Assembly (NCBI GenBank): GCA_028293725.1
Contig: JAQGOE010000156.1
Span: 1 to 64,000, forward strand
Reading direction: 5' to 3'
DNA length: 64,000 bases
Source: Gammaproteobacteria bacterium
GTDB taxonomy: Bacteria > Pseudomonadota > Gammaproteobacteria > Steroidobacterales > Steroidobacteraceae
In this document: one piece after another, positions 1 through 7,596 of the stretch
How positions within the stretch are numbered: position 1 is the stretch's first letter
Layout: each line of letters starts with the position of its first letter
Program-made: the position numbers and the translations under genes
Notes under the pieces: generated by a model
What the model saw: only the letters and a program-made list of their open reading frames with translations
Databases searched by the model: none
Told to the model about the DNA's origin: nothing

Positions 1-16
1 GCAGATTAGCGCTTCG

Positions 17-634
17 CTAGTCGTGGGTCTCGCCCGACAGCAGCGTAGCCTGCATCGAAGGCCTTGCGGAGAACTCCTCGAACCAGCTCGTCAGCCGCGG
101 CCGCCGTTCCCGAAAGTCCGGCAGCTCGCGAAATTCGAGCCAGCTCAGGGTCGTAGCCACCGCGATATGACCAACATGCAGTTGCGAATCGACATCCAAC
201 TCGTCCTCCAGCCAGTCATAGCTGCAAACGAGCTTCGCCACGTACCCATCCCGCAGCGGCGGATAGCGCAGCGCCGGCGGCCGGCGCACGGTCTCCCAGC
301 GAATCGCGATTCCGGCCTCCGCAAGTCCCTGGGCAACGGCCTGCACGCGCAGCGCGTGCCAGCGGACTTCACCCTCCGCGGGAATCAACTTCCGTCCGCC
401 GTGGAGCGTGTCAAAGTACGCGCAGATCACGTCGGAATCGAAAATCGAGGCGGCACCGGGCCGGACGAGGACCGGCACTTTACCCAGGGGATTTTCCGCG
501 AAAACGCGTTCGTTGCGCACGGTCGGACTGGTCTCCTGGTGCACGACCCGCAGCCGCGCTGCCAGCCCGACCTCGTGAGCGAACACCAGGGTCTTGCGGG
601 CATAGGGTGAATGCGTTTGGTAGAGAAGCTTCAT
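17..634 (-). CDS. Glutathione S-transferase family protein
   Basis: This 205-residue protein has the usual length of a cytosolic glutathione S-transferase. The N-terminal thioredoxin-like half (about residues 1-80) contains the SPYARK segment near residue 9, where Ser or Cys usually activates glutathione, and the NPLGKVPVL cis-proline loop followed by the DSDVICAYFD segment typical of the glutathione site. The C-terminal half is the all-alpha substrate domain, with the conserved GHIAVATTLSWLEFR helix. The likely role is conjugation or reduction of small electrophiles in the cytoplasm; the substrate cannot be read from the sequence. It is transcribed divergently from the Lrp/AsnC gene at 742, with 107 bases between the two start codons that must hold both promoters. 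A link between the two is plausible but unproven. Confidence 0.9.
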   Translation of the reverse strand: MKLLYQTHSPYARKTLVFAHEVGLAARLRVVHQETSPTVRNERVFAENPLGKVPVLVRPGAASIFDSDVICAYFDTLHGGRKLIPAEGEVRWHALRVQAVAQGLAEAGIAIRWETVRRPPALRYPPLRDGYVAKLVCSYDWLEDELDVDSQLHVGHIAVATTLSWLEFRELPDFRERRPRLTSWFEEFSARPSMQATLLSGETHD

Positions 635-741
635 ACTAGAATACTAGCCGACGGGTGCCGCGTTTCGGCCGCGCCTCGGGGCCGCTACGCGCTCTTTTTC
701 AGCGCGGGCGTGTGTAGTACAGCGGAATTAGAACAGGACTC

Positions 742-1236
742 ATGGAGCTCGATCGATTCGACCGGCAATTGCTGAACCTGGTCCAGGCGGATTCCGGACA
801 GACGGCGGAGCGCCTCGCGGAGCAGGTGGAACTGTCACCCTCGGCCATTCAACGGAGGCTGCGCCGCCTGCGGGATGAGGGGGTGATTATGCGCGAGTGC
901 GCGATTCTCGACCCATCCGTGATCGGGCGGCCTGACTTCTTCGTAGTCGCCCTGCATGTGGAGCGAGAGAGGGCAGACCTGTTGGCGCAGCTGCGTAAAT
1001 GGCTGGCCGCAGAGGAAAATGTGCAGCAGGTTTTCTACGTGGCGGGTGAGGCCGATTTCATCCTCGTCATCACGTGCCCGGGTACCGTCGCCTACGACGT
1101 TTTCATGTCACGCATGGTGCGCGAAAATCCCAACGTGCGCCGATTCAACACTCACGTGGCGTTGAGTGTGCTAAAGCGCGGACTCACCATACCGATCCCA
1201 CTCAGTGATGGGAGCACATCGCCAGCAGCAGAATGA
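742..1236 (+). CDS. Lrp/AsnC family transcriptional regulator
   Basis: A 164-residue regulator of standard Lrp/AsnC length. Residues 1-60 form the winged helix-turn-helix, opening with the classical LDRFDRQLLNLVQ helix and including the recognition segment LSPSAIQRRLRRLRDEGVI. Residues about 65-150 form the RAM (ACT-like) effector and oligomerisation domain, with the GEADFILVITCP strand. Such proteins usually bind an amino acid and control nearby amino-acid metabolism or export genes. Here the divergent neighbour is a glutathione S-transferase, so that gene or the regulator itself is the simplest candidate target. The last 35 bases overlap, on the opposite strand, the end of a 26-codon membrane-protein gene. 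Confidence 0.92.
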   Translation: MELDRFDRQLLNLVQADSGQTAERLAEQVELSPSAIQRRLRRLRDEGVIMRECAILDPSVIGRPDFFVVALHVERERADLLAQLRKWLAAEENVQQVFYVAGEADFILVITCPGTVAYDVFMSRMVRENPNVRRFNTHVALSVLKRGLTIPIPLSDGSTSPAAE

Positions 1237-1282
1237 CAGGGATGGGAACACCGAGCATCCAGAGCAAAATTCCGCGACCCAT
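1202..1282 (-). CDS. 26-residue single-pass membrane protein
   Basis: A very short gene reading MGRGILLWMLGVPIP followed by VILLLAMCSHH and TGA. A clear ribosome binding site, GAGGAG, lies about 6 bases before the ATG. The product is one hydrophobic helix with a Gly/Pro-containing VPIP kink and a short His-His tail. I recall peptides of the MGRGILLW(L/M)LGVPIP type as small proteins of unknown function in Proteobacteria, and that recollection is the main support for calling it real. It probably sits in the inner membrane. Its 3' end overlaps the end of the Lrp/AsnC gene antisense by 35 bases. No function is proposed. Confidence 0.7.
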   Translation of the reverse strand: MGRGILLWMLGVPIPVILLLAMCSHH

Positions 1283-1350
1283 AGTGGTCTCCTCTTACGC
1301 GGGCACTGCCCGCTCATTGTCGATCCGGGGGTGTTACACCCTCGTTGGTT

Positions 1351-1707
1351 TCAGGGCTTACTGGAGGGCGGTGTGTTGGAGCGCACCCCCTGCTTCGCTT
1401 GTTCCGCGGCTTGCTGCGTCGCCGACAGCTTGGGCGCATCGGTGGCAGTTTCCGGCTTCAATTTCGTGTCGTCCCTGGCAGTCTCGGGACCGCTGGACTG
1501 CGGATCGGTCGCGGTTTCCGGCTGATGTGAGTCCGGCTGCGTTTGATCCGCCGTCGTATCGGGCGTGTCGGGATGCTCCACGGCGCGGGTGACGCCCGCC
1601 GCGGTAGCGGCCCGTTGGGCGCCGGATGTCGCGGTTTGCGCGTGCGCTAGCGCGGCGCTGCCAGTCAGGGCCAGCGCGATGATCAGGCTACGACGCAGCT
1701 TTAGCAT
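1351..1707 (-). CDS. Small exported protein of unknown function
   Basis: A 118-residue product beginning MLKLRRSLIIALALTGSAAL, a clean Sec signal peptide that should be cleaved after the AHA at about residue 24. The mature part is low complexity and rich in Thr, Ala, Asp, Pro and Gln, with a repeated TATD/PETATD pattern and no recognisable fold. It looks like a disordered periplasmic protein. GGAG six bases before the second in-frame ATG (1707) is the reason for preferring that start over the ATG at 1719. No function can be assigned. It lies downstream of, and on the same strand as, the KGG-type gene at 1829-2071. Confidence 0.6.
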   Translation of the reverse strand: MLKLRRSLIIALALTGSAALAHAQTATSGAQRAATAAGVTRAVEHPDTPDTTADQTQPDSHQPETATDPQSSGPETARDDTKLKPETATDAPKLSATQQAAEQAKQGVRSNTPPSSKP

Positions 1708-1779
1708 GTCCGTCTCCATTTAGTACGCACGCATTGCCTGCGGGGTAAGCACGCAATTGCCATGCCTGTGCTACGGACT

Positions 1780-1805
1780 GACGTGCCGGCTTGCGCCGGC
1801 ACGTC
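1780..1805 (-). terminator. Perfect 11-bp hairpin after the KGG-type gene
   Basis: GACGTGCCGGC, a TTGC loop and GCCGGCACGTC form a perfect 11-base-pair GC-rich stem. It lies 24 bases past the stop of the minus-strand gene at 1829-2071 and before the next minus-strand gene at 1707. No U-run follows, so it may be an attenuating hairpin or a small dispersed repeat rather than a strong intrinsic terminator. Confidence 0.45.
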
Positions 1806-1828
1806 CAAGGAGCACCTAACCGGTCGGA

Positions 1829-2071
1829 CTACGACTGGCCGCCTTTATGGCCGGCATCCTTCGCCTTATCGCGCTCGCTGCCGAGATTTCCCGGGTTGTC
1901 CTTGCCGCTTTGGCCGCCGCTCTGCTGGCCGCCGCCGCCCTGTTGCGAGCCGGGCTGTCCCTTGCGGTCATCATGCTGCGTATGCTGCTGGCCACTCTTC
2001 TGACCACCCTGTTGCTGTCCACCCGGGTTCTGGCCACCTTGATTCTGACCACTCTGGTTCTGGTTCGACAT
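1829..2071 (-). CDS. Gln/Gly-rich KGG-type stress protein
   Basis: An 80-residue hydrophilic, low-complexity protein made almost entirely of Gln, Gly, Ser, Asn and Lys. The N-terminal 60 residues are variations on QGGQ/SGQ and are probably disordered. The C-terminal segment NPGNLGSERDKAKDAGHKGG matches the pattern of the KGG motif (GNFaxDpxkAxeaGxKGG) found in small stress-induced bacterial proteins such as the general-stress YciG type. GAGGG precedes the ATG. By family analogy it would be a desiccation- or stationary-phase-induced hydrophilin; the sequence does not prove this. The repetitive composition also leaves many long reading frames open on the other strand. Confidence 0.6.
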   Translation of the reverse strand: MSNQNQSGQNQGGQNPGGQQQGGQKSGQQHTQHDDRKGQPGSQQGGGGQQSGGQSGKDNPGNLGSERDKAKDAGHKGGQS

Positions 2072-2316
2072 AACACCCTCGCGAATAATTTCGACGGGCT
2101 CACCATAGGCGCTGTCGCAAGGGCTGAATGTCAGACCGACGGTCGATCCGCGTCACTGTTGGCTTACGTCGAGCCATAGCTTTGCGCCACGTTGTTACAG
2201 TTCGCAACCGTGTTGCGGATTGCAACGAGTTGGCCGGGGCGTGGACTCGAGCGGCGACAGATCCCTCGAATCCGCCGGCCTTGCTATGATCGGCGCCCGT
2301 TACCATGGGGGCCTTC

Positions 2317-2580
2317 ATGAAACTCAGTTCGCTGCTGCTCGTTGTTTCGCTTCTGTCTGCCGCTGCCGTGCAGGCGCAGACCCCGCCTGCTCCTTCACCG
2401 GAAGAGCAGGCTTCCCGCGATGCTGTCAGGAAGTCCTGCGCGGCGGACATTCAGTCTCTTTGTGCAGACAAGAAAGGTCATGAGGCGATGATGTGCCTGC
2501 GTGGCAACCAGGACAAAGTCAGTGCCGGTTGCAAGGACGCCATGTCGAAGCTGCATCGGCCGAATCCGTCGCCACAGTAA
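2317..2580 (+). CDS. Small exported cysteine-rich-repeat protein
   Basis: An 87-residue product starting MKLSSLLLVVSLLSAAAVQA, a Sec signal peptide cleaved after AQA. The mature 65 residues hold four cysteines in the arrangement C-x6-LC-x11-CL-x10-C, within the pattern CAADIQSLCADKKG...MMCLRGN...VSAGCKDA. This matches the cysteine-rich (GLG1-type) repeat, of which bacterial periplasmic proteins usually carry one or two copies. The cysteines probably form two disulfides after export. An ATG twelve bases upstream is in frame, but the one chosen begins the signal peptide directly. The biochemical role of the bacterial family is unknown. Confidence 0.75.
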   Translation: MKLSSLLLVVSLLSAAAVQAQTPPAPSPEEQASRDAVRKSCAADIQSLCADKKGHEAMMCLRGNQDKVSAGCKDAMSKLHRPNPSPQ

Positions 2581-2593
2581 GTTGTCGCTCATA

Positions 2594-2622
2594 GGTGGCG
2601 GTGCCCGCCGGGTACCGCCACC
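2594..2622 (+). terminator. Candidate terminator between convergent genes
   Basis: GGTGGCGGT and ACCGCCACC form a perfect 9-base-pair stem around an 11-base loop. It lies 14 bases past the plus-strand stop at 2580 and 38 bases past the minus-strand stop at 2660, so it could serve both convergent genes. There is no T-tract, which lowers confidence. Confidence 0.45.
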
Positions 2623-2659
2623 TGCCGGGTGCTGCAACCTGTCAGAGTCCTACTACCTG

Positions 2660-4003
2660 TCAGGGTGTCGCCACCGGTGCCTGGCCGGTAACGCTAATCG
2701 ACTCTCCCAAGGGCGCTTCCCATTGCTGCTGATACAGCGATGCCAGCCGCGCCGCCGGTATCGACCAGTCGAAGTGTTCTTCTGCGCGTCGTCGCGCCTC
2801 GCGCCCCATCTGATCGCGGGCATCGCTATCAAGCGACAATTTGCGCAGCGCGTTCGTGAGCGCCTCCACGTCCCCGCGCTCGACCAGCAGTCCCGTTACG
2901 TTGTCCGCGACGATGTCCGGCATACCCCCCGTCCTGCTGGCGATGCAGGGAATACCTGTTGCCATGGCCTCGGCGAGCGGGAGTCCGAACGGCTCCATAC
3001 ACACCGAAGGCATGGCCAACACATGAGCGCGCTGGTAGGCGCTCTTCAACGTCCCCCTGGAAAGCTGGCCGCGAAAATGCACTCGCTCGCGCAGCGGCTC
3101 GGGAATGCTCGCCTCGATGCCGCTCGAGTAGCTGCTGCGTGCGTGCAGCAGTTGCTTGTCGAGTCGATCCCAGAATCCGCTGCCATAAAACGACGTCAGG
3201 GCTGCGACCTGTGGATCGCCTGACAAGAGACGGATCTGATTGAAGGGCAACAGTCCGGGCGGCCCGACCACATCGAGTTCCACTCCCGGGTCGGCGTTCG
3301 CCAATCGAGTGAATGCTGCGGCCAGAGTGTGAATGCCCTTCTCAGGTGAGACTCGTCCGACGAAGAGGATGCGGAACTTCCCGGGCTCGGAGGTGCGCTC
3401 CGTTGCCTCGAAGTATTTTGTATCTACGCCGTTACCGACCGTGTGTATGCGGCCGGCAACGTAGGGCAGCTGAGACTGCAATCGGTGCGTGACAAAACTG
3501 CTGCAAGTGACTACGGCGCTGACGTCTTTCAGCCGGGGGCGCACCACCTTCTCGGGTAACAGAGAGAGAAACTCGTCGTGGACGTGCAGAAACAGACGGG
3601 CTTTTGGCGCGGCGCGATGGAACAGGGGCAGGAACTGCGTGCTGTTCTGTACGTGAATGATGTCGGGCTGCTCGTGTCGCAACCAGCGGGCGACGCTCAA
3701 AGCGTATTCGCGAAAGAACAGGTTCGATGCGAAGTAGGGTGTGCGCAGATTGAGCGCGCTGGTGCCCAGATCCACGGCTTTGTGAAAGGAGCGCAGCGCC
3801 AGGGGGATGCGCCGGATACGCAGCCCCAGGCGGCTCAGTTCCTCGGTGGATTGCCCGGGCGCGCGTGGCGCGAATACTACGACTTCGTGGTGTCGGGCTA
3901 CGCGTTTTGCGAGTTCCCACATCACTATGGTTACCGAGCCCGTCTGGGCATCGCTGGCCGCGACCGCATCGCGCGGTTGGCTGACGAACGCAACCTTGGT
4001 CAC
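2660..4003 (-). CDS. Glycosyltransferase family 4 protein
   Basis: A 447-residue retaining GT-B glycosyltransferase. The N-terminal Rossmann half (about residues 1-190) contains the acceptor-side GSVTIVMWELAKRVARHHEVVVF segment. The C-terminal half has ILFVGRVSPEKGIHTLAAAF at the start of the nucleotide-sugar domain and the E-x7-E signature EPFGLPLAEAMATG, whose glutamates bind the sugar nucleotide. No signal peptide or membrane helix is visible, so it should act on the cytoplasmic face. It lies 111 bases downstream of the GINT1-like gene on the same strand, which suggests joint work on a cell-surface glycan or glycolipid. Donor and acceptor are unknown. Confidence 0.9.
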   Translation of the reverse strand: MTKVAFVSQPRDAVAASDAQTGSVTIVMWELAKRVARHHEVVVFAPRAPGQSTEELSRLGLRIRRIPLALRSFHKAVDLGTSALNLRTPYFASNLFFREYALSVARWLRHEQPDIIHVQNSTQFLPLFHRAAPKARLFLHVHDEFLSLLPEKVVRPRLKDVSAVVTCSSFVTHRLQSQLPYVAGRIHTVGNGVDTKYFEATERTSEPGKFRILFVGRVSPEKGIHTLAAAFTRLANADPGVELDVVGPPGLLPFNQIRLLSGDPQVAALTSFYGSGFWDRLDKQLLHARSSYSSGIEASIPEPLRERVHFRGQLSRGTLKSAYQRAHVLAMPSVCMEPFGLPLAEAMATGIPCIASRTGGMPDIVADNVTGLLVERGDVEALTNALRKLSLDSDARDQMGREARRRAEEHFDWSIPAARLASLYQQQWEAPLGESISVTGQAPVATP

Positions 4004-4114
4004 GACTGACCACCCGGCCTCGTCCCAAGTGGACAGAACCGGTGTCGAATGTCGAAATGTGACGGTGCACTCACATCTGACACGTTACCAACAGTAGCTT
4101 TCTCTAACCTTTCG

Positions 4115-5593
4115 TTACGTCGCGTCGTGCACGCCGCCCGCAGTACGAGTCAGTCGCTGGCTGAAGCGTCGCAAGCGAATTGCTACTGATGCCGCTGACA
4201 AGACATGCCGCTTGCCGTCGACGAGTGTCACGTTCCCGACGCCGCTGAGTGTGTGCAGGCCATGGGGATAGGGACCATGGGCTGCTGGGGCCAACCGCCT
4301 GACCGGACGTTCCACGAATTCTTCGGGAGTGAGTCGCTCGATCCGGTTGATGACCACTGCTCCGCCATAGGTGATGGAGCAGTCCTGCGCCGGCCGGTGC
4401 AAAGCGCCGTCCATAATGAATAGAGGTCCGGCGGGGCGTGCCGAGCGCAGATCGCATTTCACAGGATTCGCGGCGTGGGGTAGCCAGGGTCCGCGCAGAT
4501 CCGCGGCGTAAAAGACAAACAACTTCGCTTCGTCCTGATCGGCGTGATTACCGACAAACAGCCACCAACGGCCGTCGTGAAAGCGCACCGTGGCGTCGGC
4601 GCCCGGAAAATTCTCGAGGAGCACGCTGTCCGGTACCCAACGATTGGGAAACGGATCCGCCCGAAAAAGTTGCACGTGTCCCTGGGCTACAGTCTCGGGA
4701 ATACAGTAGATGGCGCCTTCGTGCTCAATGAGTTGCGGATAAGAGGCGTGGCTGGTAAAGGCGAAGACGTTCCGAGGCGGCGTCTGCGTCCCGTCCGGTC
4801 GCAACTCGAAAGCAACGATCCGCCCGAGACCGTCCTGCCACGACAGCGCCTCGGCCAGGATGACGAGTGTTCCATCGGCGCGCGCCAGGCCGAACGGGTC
4901 GGCGAGAAAGCCGTCCGAGGGCGCTTCGAGCCAGCGGATCGTTGTGGGATCGAAGGATTGGCAGACCTGTTGGACGGACGCCGCGATTACGCCCACTGTC
5001 CAGTGCTCGCGAGTGATTTCCTGAAGCGCGCGCATCAGGATGTTGCGTATCCACGCCGCGGGCATTCGGACGCGCAGGAGGAAGTGGCTGACCGCTCCCC
5101 GCTGCCGCAGCCGCAAGGTGGGCATGCCCTGGGGTTGTGTCCGTTGGAGAGTTTCTTTCAACAACTGGCCGGGCCAGTCGACGATAGCCTCGAGCAGTCG
5201 CTCGCGAGTGGCATCGAGCGAGTGGCCAACGGCTTTGACAGCTCCCTCTTTCAACACGGTCGCGCGGTCGGGGCGGTCCAGCCGGACAAGGCGAGCGTAA
5301 GCCGCCCGCCCTCCCGCCACGAATTCCTGCAGGCCCGGCTCGATGCGCTCCGGCTCGGCGCCGTAAATAAATGTCCAGTAGCCCAGTCGCGGCAGTGCCA
5401 GCTGGCGCGGATCGAGGGTCCCGGTGGATAAATCCACAACCAGATCGACTTGATCGGGAAGAGTTGTTCCCGAAATGACAGTCACTTCCACGTGACCCGC
5501 TGCCGCGAGTGACGCGAGTGCACGCTCACGCCAGCGCAGAGTGGAATAGGGCGGGAAGCGTACGACGATCCGCTGTGGTTTTGCTTCAGGCAT
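4115..5593 (-). CDS. GINT1-like glycosyltransferase-associated protein
   Basis: A protein of about 492 residues. The first 160 residues resemble the formyltransferase-like or Rossmann region that precedes the propeller in several bacterial polysaccharide-locus proteins. From about residue 205 to the end the sequence has the beta-propeller strands characteristic of the N-terminal domain of glucosamine inositolphosphorylceramide transferase (GINT1): IRWLEAPSDGFLADPFGLA, ILAEALSWQDGLGRIVA, ASYPQLIEHEGAIYCIPET and GRWWLFVGNHA. In plants that protein glycosylates sphingolipid headgroups; the bacterial function is not established. The ATG at 5593 is used; a GTG 24 bases upstream is also in frame and neither has a strong ribosome binding site. 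The GT4 gene lies directly downstream. Confidence 0.7.
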   Translation of the reverse strand: MPEAKPQRIVVRFPPYSTLRWRERALASLAAAGHVEVTVISGTTLPDQVDLVVDLSTGTLDPRQLALPRLGYWTFIYGAEPERIEPGLQEFVAGGRAAYARLVRLDRPDRATVLKEGAVKAVGHSLDATRERLLEAIVDWPGQLLKETLQRTQPQGMPTLRLRQRGAVSHFLLRVRMPAAWIRNILMRALQEITREHWTVGVIAASVQQVCQSFDPTTIRWLEAPSDGFLADPFGLARADGTLVILAEALSWQDGLGRIVAFELRPDGTQTPPRNVFAFTSHASYPQLIEHEGAIYCIPETVAQGHVQLFRADPFPNRWVPDSVLLENFPGADATVRFHDGRWWLFVGNHADQDEAKLFVFYAADLRGPWLPHAANPVKCDLRSARPAGPLFIMDGALHRPAQDCSITYGGAVVINRIERLTPEEFVERPVRRLAPAAHGPYPHGLHTLSGVGNVTLVDGKRHVLSAASVAIRLRRFSQRLTRTAGGVHDAT

Positions 5594-5675
5594 AGGTGGT
5601 ACTGAATAACGCACCAAGTGGCCTGAAGGTGCCTGAGCTGTGCGGGAATTCAGCTGCCCGCCGGGCGGAGGGGTA

Positions 5676-6971
5676 TTACGGAGACGAGGCGCTCGCTACG
5701 CTGTGCCGCGCCTGCACGGGAACGGGCGCGCCCATATCCAACAGCGACTCGCGAATCACTTCATCCGCAGGTATCCGGGGCCGTTCGCCCGCCGCGAGTT
5801 GATCGGCGTATTCAAACAGCTTGTGGAACAGCCCTGCCTGGTCGACGGGCGCACGGAGCGTAATCTGGGGGTGCGCGACGAAAAGTTGCGTCCATGTCGA
5901 GAGGACACCATCCCAGAACGCCCGGGTTCGTTGGTAGTACTCATCGGCGGCGGCCACTTCAGCGCCGCGAAGGCGTGAATATCGTGCAACTCCGTACTCG
6001 CGCGCCAGATAGGGCCGCGCGGGATCGATCGTGCGTTCGGGTGTCAACACCGTTTTCAGGTTGTTTTCCTCCTGCACCCAGCCGGTGGCGGTGATGGTGT
6101 GTCGGTTGGTTCCGAGTAGAACCTGATAGTCCTTGCGAACGCTCCACTCCCTTCGCGGTAGCGGACGCCAGGTATCTCCGCTGATCCAGGATGAGAAGCT
6201 GCTCGAGTGGCTCCAACGGCCCACGCCTGCATAGCGCGGTGACTCATCGACCTGATAAACCGTCTGCGACCATCGCCCGGTATTTTCGGCCGGGGTCAGC
6301 TTGCGCCGCTCCCAGCGGTCACGTCCCTTGTATTCCACGATTTCCGTGGGCTGGTACTGCCAGGTCTGGCGCCAGTGTTTGGTGATCATCGGCTCGCTGA
6401 TCGAGCCGTCCTCCTGAACGATGCGCATGTTCAGAATGTGGACCAGGCTGATGGACTTCCCCGAGTCGGCATCCACGTAGACTCGCTCGGTGCCCCAGGA
6501 TTGATATGGCTTGTCGCGCGGGGTTTGCGGCGGAAACGTGTCCACTTCCAGGAAGTCGAAGGTAACGCGGTAGTCTCCCGCCATGGCGAGAATCGCGCGC
6601 CGGTCACGCTCGTACGGCGATAGTCCCGGCTCTTGTAGGGCGCTCCAGGCTTTCGACGGCTCATTGTCGAGGGTGACCGCCGGCCCGCGAGTTGTGCCGC
6701 CACGGGGCGCGGGCGCGTCTGGCTGTCCGAGCTGCCAGGTGAAGGTGTAGCGGGCGGGGCTTGCGGCTTGCGGCGTCGAGGGTGCGGTTGGCGGCGTAGT
6801 CGTTGCCGCCGCTGGTGGCGCTACGGTGGCAGCGGGTGGCACGACGCTGGTAGTAGGCGCGGGCGTGGACTGCTGTGCAGCTACTGTGCTCAGCGAGCCC
6901 AACATGGCCAGTCCGCAGGCCCACACTCCGGCCCTTAGGCGCCCGCTCGTTCCGACAACAGCCTTGATCAC
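5676..6971 (-). CDS. Exported DUF6607 family protein
   Basis: A 431-residue protein starting at GTG with AAGGAG 12 bases upstream. Residues 1-33 look like a Sec signal peptide ending VAAQ, followed by a Pro/Thr/Ala-rich linker to about residue 75. The folded part matches the family annotated DUF6607: it carries ILAMAGDYRVTFDFLE, SWGTERVYV, ISLVHILNMR, KHWRQTWQYQPTEIVEYKGRD and RREWSVRKDYQVLLGTNRHT. Family members are periplasmic or surface proteins, often near iron or TonB genes, with no known activity. It is divergent from the FecR-like gene at 7008, with only 36 bases between the start codons, so the two are probably co-controlled. Confidence 0.75.
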   Translation of the reverse strand: MIKAVVGTSGRLRAGVWACGLAMLGSLSTVAAQQSTPAPTTSVVPPAATVAPPAAATTTPPTAPSTPQAASPARYTFTWQLGQPDAPAPRGGTTRGPAVTLDNEPSKAWSALQEPGLSPYERDRRAILAMAGDYRVTFDFLEVDTFPPQTPRDKPYQSWGTERVYVDADSGKSISLVHILNMRIVQEDGSISEPMITKHWRQTWQYQPTEIVEYKGRDRWERRKLTPAENTGRWSQTVYQVDESPRYAGVGRWSHSSSFSSWISGDTWRPLPRREWSVRKDYQVLLGTNRHTITATGWVQEENNLKTVLTPERTIDPARPYLAREYGVARYSRLRGAEVAAADEYYQRTRAFWDGVLSTWTQLFVAHPQITLRAPVDQAGLFHKLFEYADQLAAGERPRIPADEVIRESLLDMGAPVPVQARHSVASASSP

Positions 6972-7007
6972 AATGATTGCCGCTCCTTCATCTACTGCGG
7001 CACACTA

Positions 7008-7565
7008 ATGCGAATGTTTACGGTCCACAAGGTGGCGGGGCGACGGTATCTGCTGCTGGCGGCCGCAGCCGCCATACTGTGCGCGAGCGTTATCGGTGTT
7101 CTCGCGTTTCGTGCCTATCGCGCTCCTGCGCCGCGGCTCATGAGTCTCGCGGACGGTACTGAGATCTTCTACCTGTCCGACGCTCTGATTGCGCCGTCGA
7201 ACGCGTATCCCAATACGCGGGAAATCAAAATTGACGGCGAAGCCTTCGTTCGTGCGTCCGCCGGTGCGCAACCTTTGATTATCCGCTCGCGGCTGATGGT
7301 GCTGAAAGTGACCGGCGCCGCGGCGCTGCGTGTCACGGCGCGTTCGAACGAGACCGGCGAGGAGGCGGACGTTCTCTTCGGGCACGTCGAGGCTACGAAA
7401 GCCTATCCCTCCCGGGAGAATGAGCCGGACATCCTGTTGGATGGTCAGGAAGTGATGGTGAACGAGACTATCGATCTGCAGGAAAAGGAAACCGCGGACG
7501 TTCCGGGGTTGCGTTCGTGGAGTGACGCTTTGGTGGCGTCGGTGACGTCCAAGAATACGCGTTGA
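7008..7565 (+). CDS. Orphan FecR-like membrane protein
   Basis: A 185-residue protein with one N-terminal membrane helix (about residues 13-33) and a periplasmic beta-rich domain. The pattern LADGTEIFYLSDA, then REIKIDGEAFVRA, then LKVTGAAALRVTA, then a GHVEATK strand is that of the FecR domain (DGS..L, R.v.L.GEa.F.V, v.GT.F.V, V..G.V), although the central GT is GA. A true FecR transmits a TonB-receptor signal to an ECF sigma factor through a cytoplasmic N-terminal region. Here that region is only about 12 residues and no sigma gene is adjacent, so anti-sigma activity is unlikely. It may instead be a partner of the divergent DUF6607 protein. The assignment rests on fold pattern only. Confidence 0.6.
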   Translation: MRMFTVHKVAGRRYLLLAAAAAILCASVIGVLAFRAYRAPAPRLMSLADGTEIFYLSDALIAPSNAYPNTREIKIDGEAFVRASAGAQPLIIRSRLMVLKVTGAAALRVTARSNETGEEADVLFGHVEATKAYPSRENEPDILLDGQEVMVNETIDLQEKETADVPGLRSWSDALVASVTSKNTR

Positions 7566-7596
7566 TCGGGTGGCTTGCGGCTGGGAGCCTGCTTGC

